Assembly: GCF_947489755.1 (NCBI RefSeq)
Contig: NZ_CANLFB010000009.1
Location: forward strand, 1-64,000
DNA: 64,000 nucleotides
Source: an uncultured Psychromonas sp.
GTDB lineage: Bacteria; Pseudomonadota; Gammaproteobacteria; Enterobacterales; Psychromonadaceae
Direction: 5' to 3'
Both the position numbers and the translations under genes were made by a program. The notes beneath the pieces were generated by a model that was not told the origin of the DNA, did no database searches, and worked only from the letters and a program-made list of their open reading frames with translations. How positions within the stretch are numbered: position 1 is the stretch's first letter; each line of letters starts with the position of its first letter. This document shows positions 47,598 through 58,153 of this stretch, one piece after another.

Positions 47598-48698
47598 TTA
47601 TTGGCTTACCTTTAAAGAATCTTTCAATTGCATCATACCTTGTTCTAAAGTTACTAAAGCTTGGTAATCAAAGTCATTTTTTGCAGCAGTAATATTAAAA
47701 TAATGGCTGGTGGACAATTGCTTTGCAACAAAACGGGTCATTATCGGTTCGTTCTGATTACCCGTTTTTAAATACCACCATTCTAATAACGTACCAACCC
47801 AATAAGCGAGTTTACTTGGGACTCTTGCGGTGACCTTCGGTAAGTTAGCCACTGATAAGATGTTATTTAGCATGTCAGCCATGAAAATAGGTTGGTCATT
47901 ACTGATAAAGTACGCTTTTCCTGCGCAACGTGGGCTCGATTTATTTAACTCAAGTGCCGCTAACAAGTGCGCATAGACAGCATTGTCGATATAAGTGGTA
48001 TCAACTAATTTATCAACCTTCCCAACTAGCTTTAATTTCCCAGCTTTAGCACGTGCGATGACTCTTGGTACTAGATGCGGATCGCCCGGTCCCCAAATTA
48101 GATGTGGCCTTAATGAGACTGTATTGAGTTGTGCTGATTGACTATCGATGACAATTTGTTCTGCGATGGCTTTTGACAGCCCATAAAAATTAAGAAACTG
48201 TTCAGCGTAGGGCTGTGATTCATCGATGTTATTTTCGTCTTCACCACTGAATGTGACACTCGGTGTGCTGGTATAAATAAGGTTTTTTATATTATGCTGA
48301 TGGCAGCCCGCTATAATATTTTCTGTGCCCGTTACGTTTGGCTCAAAATAACTGGCTTTATCACCCCAAACGCCTGCTTTTGATGCGACATGAAATACAT
48401 GGTCACAGCCTGCCATTGCCTTAATGACGGCATTTTTATCTTGTAAATCACCTTGTATGAGGGTGACACCGAGCTCTTGCAGGTGAGGGTAGTCACTGCG
48501 AGCAAAGCCAATAACCTTGATATTGGCTGCACGTAGAAAACGGCATAATGCCGTCCCTAAAAAACCACCTGCACCGGTTACCAATACACATTTTGCATGT
48601 TCACTTAATTGAGTGAGCACATTTTGTTGCGCTGGTAGGTATTGTGATAACAGAAGAGGTGACACAGGCATACTATTCCTTATGGTGGGCTTGCTCAT
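47598..48698 (-). CDS. oleD: OleD, 2-alkyl-3-ketoalkanoic acid reductase
   Basis: OleD reduces the beta-keto acid made by OleA with NADPH. The protein is a 3-beta-HSD-like extended SDR: nucleotide motif VLVTGAGGFLGTALCRFL, the YTSTPSVTF strand and the catalytic YGLSKAIAEQ (Y-x3-K). The 366-residue length and the N-terminal extension of about 35 residues fit OleD. It is the last gene of oleABCD; its ATG directly follows the oleC stop codon. Confidence 0.92.
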   Translation of the reverse strand: MSKPTIRNSMPVSPLLLSQYLPAQQNVLTQLSEHAKCVLVTGAGGFLGTALCRFLRAANIKVIGFARSDYPHLQELGVTLIQGDLQDKNAVIKAMAGCDHVFHVASKAGVWGDKASYFEPNVTGTENIIAGCHQHNIKNLIYTSTPSVTFSGEDENNIDESQPYAEQFLNFYGLSKAIAEQIVIDSQSAQLNTVSLRPHLIWGPGDPHLVPRVIARAKAGKLKLVGKVDKLVDTTYIDNAVYAHLLAALELNKSSPRCAGKAYFISNDQPIFMADMLNNILSVANLPKVTARVPSKLAYWVGTLLEWWYLKTGNQNEPIMTRFVAKQLSTSHYFNITAAKNDFDYQALVTLEQGMMQLKDSLKVSQ

Positions 48699-50408
48699 TT
48701 AGGTCGTTTGTTCGATTTGTTGTTGCGCCCAAACGGCTAATTTTTCTCTAAATATTTTTGCGTTATGTCGAATATCCATCGGGAAACTTTTATGAATAAA
48801 AAAGTCGTTAATGCCGATAGTTTGTTGATGTTGCTGAGCGATTGCTTCTAATTCATTGAACAATTGTTGTTTATTGATGTTAGCGCTTGTTACCAACTCA
48901 ACACACAATGCTGGCGTCACTTTATTGTTAATCGTAATAGAAACTAATGCGCTACGTGCAATCGATGCATGGGTGTTAAAAATACGCTCACAGGGTATCG
49001 AATAGTAGGCTTTCTCTTGAGCAAGATGATTTGCTAATACTTGATGCGCTTTACGACCACACATCCATAATTTCCCATGGTCATCAAGATAGCCTAGATC
49101 ACCCATACGGTGACGAATTGCATTGCCATCTTTTATCTTCGCTTGGCGCGTGGCTGATTGTCGTTGGTAATATAAGCGACTAACTTGTGGCCCTTTAACA
49201 ACAATTTCACCAATCTCAAAGGGTGCTAATGCTAAATCATCATACCAATGTTCGATGTTTTGTTCTGTAATGTTAATAATGGCAATTTGTACGTTACTGA
49301 TTGGGTAACCAACACAAATGCCGCCACCTTGATCGGTAATGTTAGTGGTGGTTAATAAATGTTTACTGCCCATTTTGCTAATAGGTAATGATTCTGTCGC
49401 ACCATAAGAGTTGATGACTTGTGCTTCACCTGTCAACATTTTACTAAAACGATTAATTGACGCTAATGTTGCGGGTGCACCTGCAGAAATAACTCGCTTT
49501 AAACTGGGTAACGTATGCGATTTTTTTTCACCTGCTTTGCCTAATACTTCAAGCAGTGCAGGGTTAGCGAATAAGTTGGTGCATTGATATTTGTTAATGG
49601 CTGCGAAGATAAAGTCTGGATTTGCTTTAATCGGTTTACTGGCATCCATTTCCGGTACTATTGATGCCATGCCTAAGGCTGGCCCAAATAATGAAAATAA
49701 CGGGAATGTGGCTAGATCTGCTTCACCTTGTGTAATGCCGTAATCCTGCTTTAACACATCAATTTGTGCTTCAAACATACGATGCGTATACACAACCCCT
49801 TTAGGAACGCCTGTGCTGCCACTGGTAAATAAAATGGCGGCCATTTGGTTGAGGTTTAACTGTTGAATAGGGTAGTGGCTATGTCGTGGGTATTGCTTTA
49901 ATAGACTAGATAATTGTGTGCCACCAAAGACGGCTGGACCATCAACATTGATAACCTGTTTAATACTTTGTTTTCCCCAAGCGAATAATCGTCTTGCTAA
50001 ATGGGCTTTAGGAATACCAATAAACGCATCGGGCTGAGACTCTTCAAAACATTGTTTGAGATTCTTAACGCCCATACCTGGGTCAACAAGAATTGGGATG
50101 ATGCCGGCTTTAAATAGTGCAAAGGTGAGATTAAAAAAAGCAATGCTGGGCGTGACCATTAATACGGCTTTATCACCCGCTTTAAGCCCAAATTGATTTA
50201 GAGCAAAGGCAATATCATCACTTTGTTGATGTAGCTGTTGATAGTTTAATTCATGGTAAGTTAGCCCTGTGAGTGTTTTTTTTTGAACACTGATGGCTAA
50301 ATCATCAGGGAATTTTTTTGATGCCGCCACTAAGTGACGACATAGATTCCCTTTTTTATTGCTAGGCTGGTTTGTGCCTCTCTTTGATGATTGACTCGCC
50401 ATGGGCAT
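48699..50408 (-). CDS. oleC: OleC, beta-lactone synthetase (AMP-dependent)
   Basis: OleC converts the beta-hydroxy acid to a cis-beta-lactone using ATP. It is an acyl-AMP-ligase-fold enzyme of 569 residues with the P-loop [30 protein letters not shown] (A5), and [19 protein letters not shown] (A7/A8). The N-terminal 20 residues ([16 protein letters not shown]) are unstructured and basic. The start codon abuts the oleB stop (TAAATG). Confidence 0.93.
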   Translation of the reverse strand: MPMASQSSKRGTNQPSNKKGNLCRHLVAASKKFPDDLAISVQKKTLTGLTYHELNYQQLHQQSDDIAFALNQFGLKAGDKAVLMVTPSIAFFNLTFALFKAGIIPILVDPGMGVKNLKQCFEESQPDAFIGIPKAHLARRLFAWGKQSIKQVINVDGPAVFGGTQLSSLLKQYPRHSHYPIQQLNLNQMAAILFTSGSTGVPKGVVYTHRMFEAQIDVLKQDYGITQGEADLATFPLFSLFGPALGMASIVPEMDASKPIKANPDFIFAAINKYQCTNLFANPALLEVLGKAGEKKSHTLPSLKRVISAGAPATLASINRFSKMLTGEAQVINSYGATESLPISKMGSKHLLTTTNITDQGGGICVGYPISNVQIAIINITEQNIEHWYDDLALAPFEIGEIVVKGPQVSRLYYQRQSATRQAKIKDGNAIRHRMGDLGYLDDHGKLWMCGRKAHQVLANHLAQEKAYYSIPCERIFNTHASIARSALVSITINNKVTPALCVELVTSANINKQQLFNELEAIAQQHQQTIGINDFFIHKSFPMDIRHNAKIFREKLAVWAQQQIEQTT

Positions 50409-51290
50409 TTATGGGTTTTTAGCCATAAATTTTTGTACTATATTGATCACGTCATTACTGGCATCTTCAAGGATGTAATGTCCGCAATCTGCAAATTCAT
50501 GCACTTCTGCATGGGGCATTCTTTGTTTCCAAGTTGCTAGGAAATGTTTGTCGAATACAAAGTCCTGCAAGCCCCAACATATAACCGTTGGAATAGATTG
50601 AAAGTGCTTTAAGCTATTATCTATATCTTCAACTAACTGATAATTACGATCGGTTTTTAACAGTGGAATATCTTGTACAAATCGTAACGTAGAAATACGA
50701 TTCTTCCATGAGTTAAAAGGAGCAACATAGGCTTTACGAATGACTTTTGGCATTGGCTTACGTTTCACGCCTACATAGGATGCAATCGATGAAAATGCAT
50801 TAAAACCACGAACTAACACGGTTCCAAGATAAGTATTTCTACAAATCCATAATGGGATTGGAAACTTTTTGGTGTTAGGCAGGTTAAATGCGGCTGTATT
50901 TAAAATGACTAGACGTTTTATACGATCTGGATAACGTGCTGCGTAACCCATACCTATCATTCCACCCCAGTCATGTACGACCAAGGTAATGTTTTGTTTA
51001 ATGTCTAAATGGTCTAATAATTTATCGAGATCATTAATACGCTGATTTAATGTGTAATCATAATCTGCATCGGACGGTTTATCTGATAGGCCACAACCAA
51101 TATGGTCAGGGACGATACATTGATATTGCTGGCTTAATTCAGTGACTAAGTTACGGTAGTAAAAAGACCAGCTCGGATTACCGTGTACCATCACAACAGG
51201 TTCACCTTTACCTTCATTCAGGTAATGGTATTTTTGACCGTTAAGGTCTAAAAAGTTTCGTCTGAAAGGAAACAAACTATCAAAATTCAT
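50409..51290 (-). CDS. oleB: OleB, beta-lactone decarboxylase
   Basis: OleB removes CO2 from the beta-lactone to yield the cis-olefin. The alpha/beta-hydrolase fold has VMVHGNPSWSFYYRNL (oxyanion region), nucleophile Asp107 in LVVHDWGGMIG and His in DCGHYILEDA, the haloalkane-dehalogenase-like arrangement used by OleB. ATG 51290 sits one base past the oleA TAG with GGAG in front; an upstream ATG at 51308 would overlap oleA and is less likely. Confidence 0.93.
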   Translation of the reverse strand: MNFDSLFPFRRNFLDLNGQKYHYLNEGKGEPVVMVHGNPSWSFYYRNLVTELSQQYQCIVPDHIGCGLSDKPSDADYDYTLNQRINDLDKLLDHLDIKQNITLVVHDWGGMIGMGYAARYPDRIKRLVILNTAAFNLPNTKKFPIPLWICRNTYLGTVLVRGFNAFSSIASYVGVKRKPMPKVIRKAYVAPFNSWKNRISTLRFVQDIPLLKTDRNYQLVEDIDNSLKHFQSIPTVICWGLQDFVFDKHFLATWKQRMPHAEVHEFADCGHYILEDASNDVINIVQKFMAKNP

Positions 51291-51291
51291 A

Positions 51292-52341
51292 CTACCACTC
51301 CAATCCAAGCATCATACAATTCAACCCACTGCCTATTCCTAAAAAGCTAACATTCTGACCTTTTTGTAGGAAACCATTCTCATCTGCTAACGCGGCTGTT
51401 ACAGGTAAAGATACTGTGCCCATGTTGCCTAAATATTGAAACGTTGGGTATTCTTTTTCAGCTGGAATACCTAACGCGGTTAATACTTGTTTTTGATTCG
51501 CAGAACCCACTTGATGGCATATTACTTTATCAACACTATCAACGGACCATTGTTGCTGTGTTAAAAAATCTTTCCAGGTATCAAGTGCTAATGCCACGCC
51601 TTCTTTTAACAGAGGAACGGCATTAGTACGCATGAATTCACGATGTAATTTAAGACCGACTTCTTGTAAGCCCCATTTACATAAGTCATGATGCTCTGGC
51701 GCTGAAAGGTGACTTGCACCTAATAGTTTATGTTGACGTTCATTTTTAAGCGGTAAAGAACCATCGGTCAGTAATACGGCAACAGCACCTGAACCGCCTG
51801 TTAAGGTAGCAAGTGATTGAGAAAAGTTTTGAATGCTTGGATTTGACAGCATGTTATCGATAGTAATATCAACAATATGACGAGCTGATTCACATGAAAC
51901 CACTAAGCCGGCTTTAATTTGGCCTAATTCAATGCGATTAGCGATGTCTAAGATACCTGACAACACACCTAAACATGCGTTACTAATGTCATAAATGGCA
52001 GTGCTTCTGTTCACACCTAATTCAGCGGCTATACGACAAGCGGTTGCTGGTTCGTGTTGGTCACGACAAACACCAGTATAAACAACAGCGCCAATATCAT
52101 CGACATTAATGCCTGTTTCATCTAATGATTTCTTCGCCGCTTCAATGGCTCCATCGGACAAACGGTGATCAGTTGGCCACCATCTTCTTTCTTCAATGCC
52201 TGTTAATGCAGCTAGCTGACCAGCAGGAATTCGTAGTTTTTGATATAAAGGTGCCAGGCGAGACTCTAAATCTTTACTTGTGACCACTTCTGGGGCTAAT
52301 TCATAAGCCATACTATTAATATAAACGCGGGAATATTTCAT
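51292..52341 (-). CDS. oleA: OleA, thiolase-fold acyl-CoA head-to-head condensing enzyme
   Basis: OleA joins two fatty acyl-CoA molecules in a non-decarboxylative Claisen condensation. The FabH-like fold shows the nucleophile C123 in SNACLGVLSG, the base-position Glu in DQHEPATACR, His in VICHQVGSANQKQ and Asn in YLGNMGTVSLP. The early GIEERRWWP is typical of OleA as opposed to FabH. At 349 residues it is normal. It is the first gene of the ole operon; the promoter should lie in the 150 bases between it and mnmC. Confidence 0.93.
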   Translation of the reverse strand: MKYSRVYINSMAYELAPEVVTSKDLESRLAPLYQKLRIPAGQLAALTGIEERRWWPTDHRLSDGAIEAAKKSLDETGINVDDIGAVVYTGVCRDQHEPATACRIAAELGVNRSTAIYDISNACLGVLSGILDIANRIELGQIKAGLVVSCESARHIVDITIDNMLSNPSIQNFSQSLATLTGGSGAVAVLLTDGSLPLKNERQHKLLGASHLSAPEHHDLCKWGLQEVGLKLHREFMRTNAVPLLKEGVALALDTWKDFLTQQQWSVDSVDKVICHQVGSANQKQVLTALGIPAEKEYPTFQYLGNMGTVSLPVTAALADENGFLQKGQNVSFLGIGSGLNCMMLGLEW

Positions 52342-52494
52342 TAAGCTGCAATTTTTCTCATTAATTTTTTATAAAGGACTATTTTATTTACCCTTAAACC
52401 GGAGCAGTAGATTACCGTAAATTGTGCTTTTAACAAAGTCCAATCCTGAGCTCACTTCTAATTACTACCAATTTATGTATAAACAGCCTGTTTT

Positions 52495-54606
52495 TTAATC
52501 TTTTAAAGCTTTGTTTTTAAGCATGTAGTTTATCCATTGTCGTGGAATTTGCATCCTTTTAACTATATTCTTATCCAGAGGTAAGCTTTCATTGTTAATG
52601 TCACTTGCCAATAATTCGCCTAATAAAGGCGCACTACATAAACCTCTCGACCCTAATCCTGTTAATAAATAAACCCCAGATAATACCGTTAAGTTTTTAT
52701 TGGTTGACGAGGCAAGCTCATAATTTTGCTTTAATTGATTGTAATCTGTTAATGCACCAACATACGGGAAATGATCCCTTGTTGTACAGCGGACTCCTAC
52801 GTGTGCTTGCTCGTTAACGGTAATCGAGTCAACCCAAGGTTTGTTTGCAATACATTTTTTGAGTTTTTGATGGTTGTCGATTTGTTCCGATGCTCGATAT
52901 TCAATATCTTGATCATGGCGTTTAAAGGTTGCACCCATACAATGCTCACCTTGAATGCTTGGTGTTAAGTAACCTTCATGGCAAAGCGTGCGCTTTAAAG
53001 AAGATAATGTAGGGTTAGTTTTAATGTGGCTGACTTGACCTCGAGCAGCAGAAAGCGGAACTGCACGGCACTGATCAAAGGTTAAAGTATCAAACCCAGC
53101 GGCGATAACGAGGGTGTTATGTGTATATTCTTTTAATTGGTTAGTTGAGTCTAATGTATTAGTGACTGCTGCTTGTAACAACCATTCGGTTGATTCTGGT
53201 TGTTGTTCGTGCAAACTCGGTTGCTCAGAAAAAGTGTTAATTTGATGATGATAGTGAATCGTTACATTGCTAAATTCATTTAATTTTTTATGCAAAGAGG
53301 TTATTACTTCTCTTGGGCTTAACCAACCACCTGTCGGATAAAATAATGCTGGATGGTCAATGCTCACACCCGCTAATTGATTTGTGATTTCAGGTGTTAT
53401 CCAATGTAGTAGCTGCTCTGGTAAGTTAGCATCGTTTATTTTTTGTAGTTTTTTGGTGGAACTTGGATCATAAGCAAGTTGGATAACACCATTAAATTCG
53501 TGAGCAAATGGGTATTGGTGATCAATCTCTTTATAAAAATTAAGGGCATATAAATAAGCGTTCGCGAATAACTGACCTAATTCGTCGTGCTGTTGGTTTA
53601 ATAGAGGATAGAGAGCGCCTTGTAAGTTACCCGATGCGCCAGTGCCTAAGTGATTATCTTTTGTATAGATAGTGACTTTATTGCCTCGTTTTGCCAAAGA
53701 CAACGCAGTGCATAGTGCTGAAATACCTCCACCTATAATGGCAACATCTTTAATAGCTGCATCTTTAATAGAGGTATTGGCTTGATGTAATGGCGCTGAT
53801 AAATCTTGTTTAGTTTGTTCAGTAGCGGGGAGTGTGCGTAATTCACCTAATAAAATGTCACTTTGTTGCTGGTAACCTTTATCAATTCTTACTTGAAAAC
53901 CTGATTTTATTAAAGTATTTTTAACCAAGCTTGATGTGGTTAAAGCACTTAACGTGGCTTGTTTTTTAGAGTGTTTAGATAGGTTGTCACAGAATGTTTG
54001 ATGTTCCTTTGTAGCCTCTTCGCTGAGATGCAATGTATTAAGGAACCAAGCATCGGCTATTCCGTCATTGCAGCCATTTATATTATTGAGTTGTTGATTT
54101 GTATCGCCAAACCATAAATCTAATACTATTTGTCCGTCGTTAAAAGATAATCGATGACAACCGATCAGCTTAATTGGGTATTGTGCAATCAATGGTTTTA
54201 TTACATCTGCAAACTGCGGGAACTGTTGAAGTATATGAGTAAGCTCTTCAATACTAAGGGGAGTTTGTTCAAAACTAATATAATGTAAGCGTTGAAGCCT
54301 TGCATCGGGATGCTTCTTTTGGAAATTGAGGAAGTGTTGTGCGGTATTGATAAAGTTAATGGCACGTTCAAACCCTATCTCAACAATACAAAATAGAGGA
54401 CTTGAAAACGATTTCCATCTTTTAAGTAAGAAATTCCCGTCACAAAATACATATTGAGATATGTTAATTGCTTTATCTTTGTTAAAATGAGCGCTATCAA
54501 ATTGGTTTGAATGTGCTTCTAACTGATCTGACCAGTAAAGTTGTGATTGCTTAATTATATTGTTTTTATCTTGAGACAAGTTATATTCCTCTATATATGC
54601 GATCAT
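52495..54606 (-). CDS. mnmC: MnmC-like bifunctional tRNA-modification protein with degenerate methyltransferase domain
   Basis: MnmC finishes mnm5s2U at tRNA position 34: the C-terminal oxidoreductase converts cmnm5 to nm5, and the N-terminal methyltransferase (MnmD) adds the methyl. The FAD half looks intact (VAIIGGGISALCTALSL, GASGNLQGALYPLLNQ, GQVSHI, GLGSRGLCSAPLLGELL). The N-terminal half aligns with E. coli MnmC by LHYISFEQTPLS and LDLWFGD but has lost its key residues: the SAM loop GFGTGLNF has become GFERAINF (78-85), and the catalytic DGFAPAKNP is replaced by NTLHLSEEA (from N190). I predict oxidoreductase activity only. Transcribed ahead of oleA on the same strand and divergent from fabB. 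Confidence 0.9.
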   Translation of the reverse strand: MIAYIEEYNLSQDKNNIIKQSQLYWSDQLEAHSNQFDSAHFNKDKAINISQYVFCDGNFLLKRWKSFSSPLFCIVEIGFERAINFINTAQHFLNFQKKHPDARLQRLHYISFEQTPLSIEELTHILQQFPQFADVIKPLIAQYPIKLIGCHRLSFNDGQIVLDLWFGDTNQQLNNINGCNDGIADAWFLNTLHLSEEATKEHQTFCDNLSKHSKKQATLSALTTSSLVKNTLIKSGFQVRIDKGYQQQSDILLGELRTLPATEQTKQDLSAPLHQANTSIKDAAIKDVAIIGGGISALCTALSLAKRGNKVTIYTKDNHLGTGASGNLQGALYPLLNQQHDELGQLFANAYLYALNFYKEIDHQYPFAHEFNGVIQLAYDPSSTKKLQKINDANLPEQLLHWITPEITNQLAGVSIDHPALFYPTGGWLSPREVITSLHKKLNEFSNVTIHYHHQINTFSEQPSLHEQQPESTEWLLQAAVTNTLDSTNQLKEYTHNTLVIAAGFDTLTFDQCRAVPLSAARGQVSHIKTNPTLSSLKRTLCHEGYLTPSIQGEHCMGATFKRHDQDIEYRASEQIDNHQKLKKCIANKPWVDSITVNEQAHVGVRCTTRDHFPYVGALTDYNQLKQNYELASSTNKNLTVLSGVYLLTGLGSRGLCSAPLLGELLASDINNESLPLDKNIVKRMQIPRQWINYMLKNKALKD

Positions 54607-54692
54607 ATTTTATAAAAGTCAGGTTGATTTAAGAAAATTGGTTCACACTTGATGATCATATAATTAGTCCCTCAAGCAATAAAGGCTTAATA

Positions 54693-55907
54693 ATGAAAAG
54701 AGCAGTAATTACAGGTATCGGTATTGTTTCTAGTATTGGTAACAATAAAGAAGAAGTTTTAGCATCACTTAAAAGTGGCCAGTCAGGCATTACATTTTCT
54801 GAGCAATTTAAAGAAGTGGGAATGCGTAGCCAAGTTTGGGGTGATTTAAAAATCAATCCTTCTGAGCATATTGACCGTAAAGTAATGCGTTTCATGGGTG
54901 ATGCAGCTGCATACACTTATTTGTCAATGCAACAAGCAGTTGCTGATGCTAATTTACCAGAAGACATGGTTTCAAATGTGCGCACTGGTTTAGTGGCAGG
55001 TTCTGGCGGTGGTTCTTCAAAAAACCAAGTTGATGCATGCCAAATCATGAAAGAGAGAGGCGTACGTCGTGTTGGCCCTTATATGGTTCCACGTACGATG
55101 GCGAGTACTACCTCTGCTTGCGTAGCTACGCCATTTAAAATTAAAGGTATCAACTACTCAATGAGCTCTGCTTGTGCAACGAGTTCACATTGTATTGGTC
55201 ACGCGCTTGAACAAATCCAACTTGGCAAACAAGATATTGTTTTTGCCGGTGGTGGTGAAGAGTTAGATTGGACAATGGCTTGTGAGTTTGATGCGATGGG
55301 CGCACTTTCAAGTAAATATAATGAAACACCTGATAAAGCATCTCGTACTTATGATACAAAACGCGATGGTTTTGTTATCTCTGGCGGCGGCGGTATGGTT
55401 GTTGTTGAAGAACTTGAACATGCACTTGCTCGTGGCGCTAAAATTTACGGTGAAATCGTAGGTTATGGTGCAACTTCTGACGGTTACGACATGGTTGCTC
55501 CATCTGGTGAAGGCGCGGTACGTTGTATGCAACAAGCACTTTCAACAGTTGAAGGTAAAGTTGATTACTTAAACACTCACGGTACATCAACACCGGTTGG
55601 TGATGTTAAAGAGTTAGAGGCAATTAACATTGTATTCGCTGATGGTGCTCCAAAGATTAGCTCTACTAAATCACAAACTGGCCATTCATTAGGTGCAGCT
55701 GGTGTTCATGAAGCTATTTACAGTTTATTAATGATGGAAAATGATTTTATTTCTGCTTCATGTAATATCGATGAAGTTGATGAAAAAGCAGTTAATCTTC
55801 CAATTGTTAAAAACAAACCTGAAGCAGCTAAATTAGACATTGTTATGTCTAATAGTTTTGGTTTTGGTGGAACAAATGCAACATTGGTCTTTAAACGTTA
55901 CAAATAA
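54693..55907 (+). CDS. fabB: 3-oxoacyl-ACP synthase I (FabB)
   Basis: FabB elongates acyl-ACPs and is needed for unsaturated fatty acids. The catalytic triad is visible: C161 in [11 protein letters not shown], His in [11 protein letters not shown] and His in [12 protein letters not shown]. At 404 residues it matches E. coli FabB, including the start [16 protein letters not shown]. Divergent from mnmC, as in E. coli, and ended by a strong terminator. Confidence 0.97.
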   Translation: MKRAVITGIGIVSSIGNNKEEVLASLKSGQSGITFSEQFKEVGMRSQVWGDLKINPSEHIDRKVMRFMGDAAAYTYLSMQQAVADANLPEDMVSNVRTGLVAGSGGGSSKNQVDACQIMKERGVRRVGPYMVPRTMASTTSACVATPFKIKGINYSMSSACATSSHCIGHALEQIQLGKQDIVFAGGGEELDWTMACEFDAMGALSSKYNETPDKASRTYDTKRDGFVISGGGGMVVVEELEHALARGAKIYGEIVGYGATSDGYDMVAPSGEGAVRCMQQALSTVEGKVDYLNTHGTSTPVGDVKELEAINIVFADGAPKISSTKSQTGHSLGAAGVHEAIYSLLMMENDFISASCNIDEVDEKAVNLPIVKNKPEAAKLDIVMSNSFGFGGTNATLVFKRYK

Positions 55908-55924
55908 GCTATCGTTTAATGCAT

Positions 55925-55951
55925 AAAAAAGGAGCCTTGGCTCCTTTTTTT
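55925..55951. terminator. Terminator after fabB
   Basis: GGAGCC-TT-GGCTCC stem with a six-A run before and a seven-T run after. Confidence 0.9.
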
Positions 55952-55977
55952 CGTTTGGTTATAAGTCAGGATAAATA

Positions 55978-57117
55978 ATGAAAATTTATATTGATGAGAA
56001 TGTACCGTACGGTAAAAATTTCTTTGATTCTTTTGGTGAAATAATTACCTTTTCTGGACGTGATGTCACGCCTGAACAAGTAAAAGATGCTGATATATTA
56101 TTAGTTCGTTCAATCACTAAAGTTGATCAAACATTGTTAAGCCTGAACGACAAGATCAAGTTTGTTGGCACGGCTACGATTGGCACTGACCATATAGATT
56201 TAGATTACTTACAAAAGCGTAACATTGCATTTAGTAGTGCGCCTGGGTGTAATAAAATATCCGTTGCTGAATACGTATTAAGTGCCTTGTTGGTGTTAGC
56301 TGAAAGCAAACAATTTGAATTGGTTGATAAAAGTGTTGCTATTGTTGGCGCGGGTAATACTGGTAGTGCAGTTTACAAATGTTTAACTGGATTAGGTGTT
56401 CGTTGTAAATTATATGATCCACCTTTACAAGCAGCGGGTGATACCAGAGCGTTTTGTGAATTTTCTGATGTCTTAACATCAGATATTATTTCATTACACG
56501 TCCCTAAAACAATGCAAGGTCCCTTTAAAACTTTCCATCTGTTTGATGAGTCGGTATTACAACAACTTAATCCAGAACAGATATTGATTAATGCTTGTCG
56601 TGGCGAAGTGATCGATAACCAAGCGTTATTAACATTAGCAACACAACAAAAAACACCAACATTAGTGTTAGATGTTTGGGAAAATGAACCTCATATTGAA
56701 AAAGCCTTGTTGCCTTTTGTTACGTTAGCAACACCGCATATCGCAGGTTATAGCTTAGATGGTCGTGTTCGTGGTACGGAAATGCTATATCAAGCACTCT
56801 GTCAATATTTAAAAACTGAAACGCTTTTAAATAGTAATGACTTTATCGTTAAAGCAAAGATTAGCCAAACTGATATCCAATCATCTTTAACATCAGAATT
56901 ATTAAAATCTTTAGTACATTTGATATATGATGTGCGCAGAGATGATGCCTTATTTAGAAATAAAGTTAATCAAATAAATGGTTTTGATCAAATGCGTAAA
57001 AATTATCCTGAACGGAGAGAGCTTTCTACGCTTTCGCTTAATTTTATTGATCCTATCCATCAGAATTCACAACAAATCAATTTAAAGCAAATTGGTTTTA
57101 CTGTTAAAAACAAATAA
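55978..57117 (+). CDS. pdxB: Erythronate-4-phosphate dehydrogenase PdxB
   Basis: PdxB catalyses the second step of de novo pyridoxal phosphate synthesis. It starts MKIYIDENVPYG, as usual. The D-2-hydroxyacid dehydrogenase fold shows SVAIVGAGNTGSAVYKCL (NAD loop), NACRGEVIDNQAL, LDVWENEP (catalytic region) and TPHIAGYSLDGR with the active His. The C-terminal dimerisation extension of about 90 residues typical of PdxB is present. The next gene follows 9 bases after the stop, so an operon with usg is likely. Confidence 0.95.
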   Translation: MKIYIDENVPYGKNFFDSFGEIITFSGRDVTPEQVKDADILLVRSITKVDQTLLSLNDKIKFVGTATIGTDHIDLDYLQKRNIAFSSAPGCNKISVAEYVLSALLVLAESKQFELVDKSVAIVGAGNTGSAVYKCLTGLGVRCKLYDPPLQAAGDTRAFCEFSDVLTSDIISLHVPKTMQGPFKTFHLFDESVLQQLNPEQILINACRGEVIDNQALLTLATQQKTPTLVLDVWENEPHIEKALLPFVTLATPHIAGYSLDGRVRGTEMLYQALCQYLKTETLLNSNDFIVKAKISQTDIQSSLTSELLKSLVHLIYDVRRDDALFRNKVNQINGFDQMRKNYPERRELSTLSLNFIDPIHQNSQQINLKQIGFTVKNK

Positions 57118-57126
57118 AAGGTCAAC

Positions 57127-58140
57127 ATGAACAAAGAATATAATATTGCACTTATTGGTGAAATTGACGGTTGTATTGAAACGACGTTAGAAGTGTTATT
57201 AAAACGTGACTTTGCAATTAATAATATTTTCCCTTTAAATATTGGCGAGTCAGAAACAGCCTCTGTTATGTATTCAGGTAAACCAGTTGATGTATTAGAG
57301 ATTGAATCATTTGATTGGCAACAAGTGGATATTGCTTTGTTCCTTGCTGATCGTGATGTCGCACAACAATGGATTCCGATTGCAAAAGAACACTGTGTTG
57401 TTATTGATATCAGTGGTTACTATTTGGAAGATGCAGCAGTACCTTTAGTACAAATGGGTATTAATGATGATGACATTGCGCGTTACAGTGATTCAAATAT
57501 TATTGCTATTCCAAGCCCTGAAACAGCACAATTAACCTTAGCGATTAAACAAATCCATCAAGAAGTAGGTATTAAACGTGTGACAGTTGCTGGTTACCAA
57601 TCTGTATCATGCATTGGTAAAGTTGGTGTGAGCGCCTTAGCAAGTGAGACGGCACTTTTATTGAATGCTAAAGCCATTGAACAAAAAAGATTTAAACAAC
57701 AAATAGCATTTAACATCGTGCCGCAAATTGATGAATTCAATGAAGATGGTATTACATTTTCTGAATTACGTTTAGCTGCTGAAACAAGACGTTTATTAAA
57801 CGACCCTGAAATGGTTGTTTCGACTACGCAAGTTGTTGTACCGATGTTTTATGGCTGCTCTCAAGCGGTTCATATTGTTACACATTACCCTGTAGAGCTT
57901 GAAGAAGTCGCAAACGCATTGCATCACAGTGATAATATTGTACTTGCTCCGTCTGTGGGTGATTATGCTAATATGATCGACGATGTTGTAGGTAATGTTG
58001 AAGTACATGTTGGACGTCTACGAAAAGATACTTGTGATGCCGCTGGTATTAACATGTGGGTATGTGCAGACAATGTTCATTACGGTATTGCAACAAATGC
58101 AGTATTAGTAATGGAGAAGTTAGCCTATACTTATTTGTAA
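57127..58140 (+). CDS. usg: Usg-like protein, aspartate-semialdehyde dehydrogenase homologue without catalytic Cys
   Basis: 337 residues colinear with E. coli Usg, a paralogue of aspartate-semialdehyde dehydrogenase, and at the same site next to pdxB. The N-terminal nucleotide loop (GEIDGCI) lacks the normal GxxGxxG, and the region where the catalytic Cys sits in the dehydrogenase reads IIAIPSPETAQL, with no Cys. It is therefore unlikely to be a dehydrogenase. Function unknown. A C-terminal ADNVHYGIATNAVLVMEKL matches the family's conserved end. Confidence 0.88.
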   Translation: MNKEYNIALIGEIDGCIETTLEVLLKRDFAINNIFPLNIGESETASVMYSGKPVDVLEIESFDWQQVDIALFLADRDVAQQWIPIAKEHCVVIDISGYYLEDAAVPLVQMGINDDDIARYSDSNIIAIPSPETAQLTLAIKQIHQEVGIKRVTVAGYQSVSCIGKVGVSALASETALLLNAKAIEQKRFKQQIAFNIVPQIDEFNEDGITFSELRLAAETRRLLNDPEMVVSTTQVVVPMFYGCSQAVHIVTHYPVELEEVANALHHSDNIVLAPSVGDYANMIDDVVGNVEVHVGRLRKDTCDAAGINMWVCADNVHYGIATNAVLVMEKLAYTYL

Positions 58141-58153
58141 ATAGTATTTTGAT

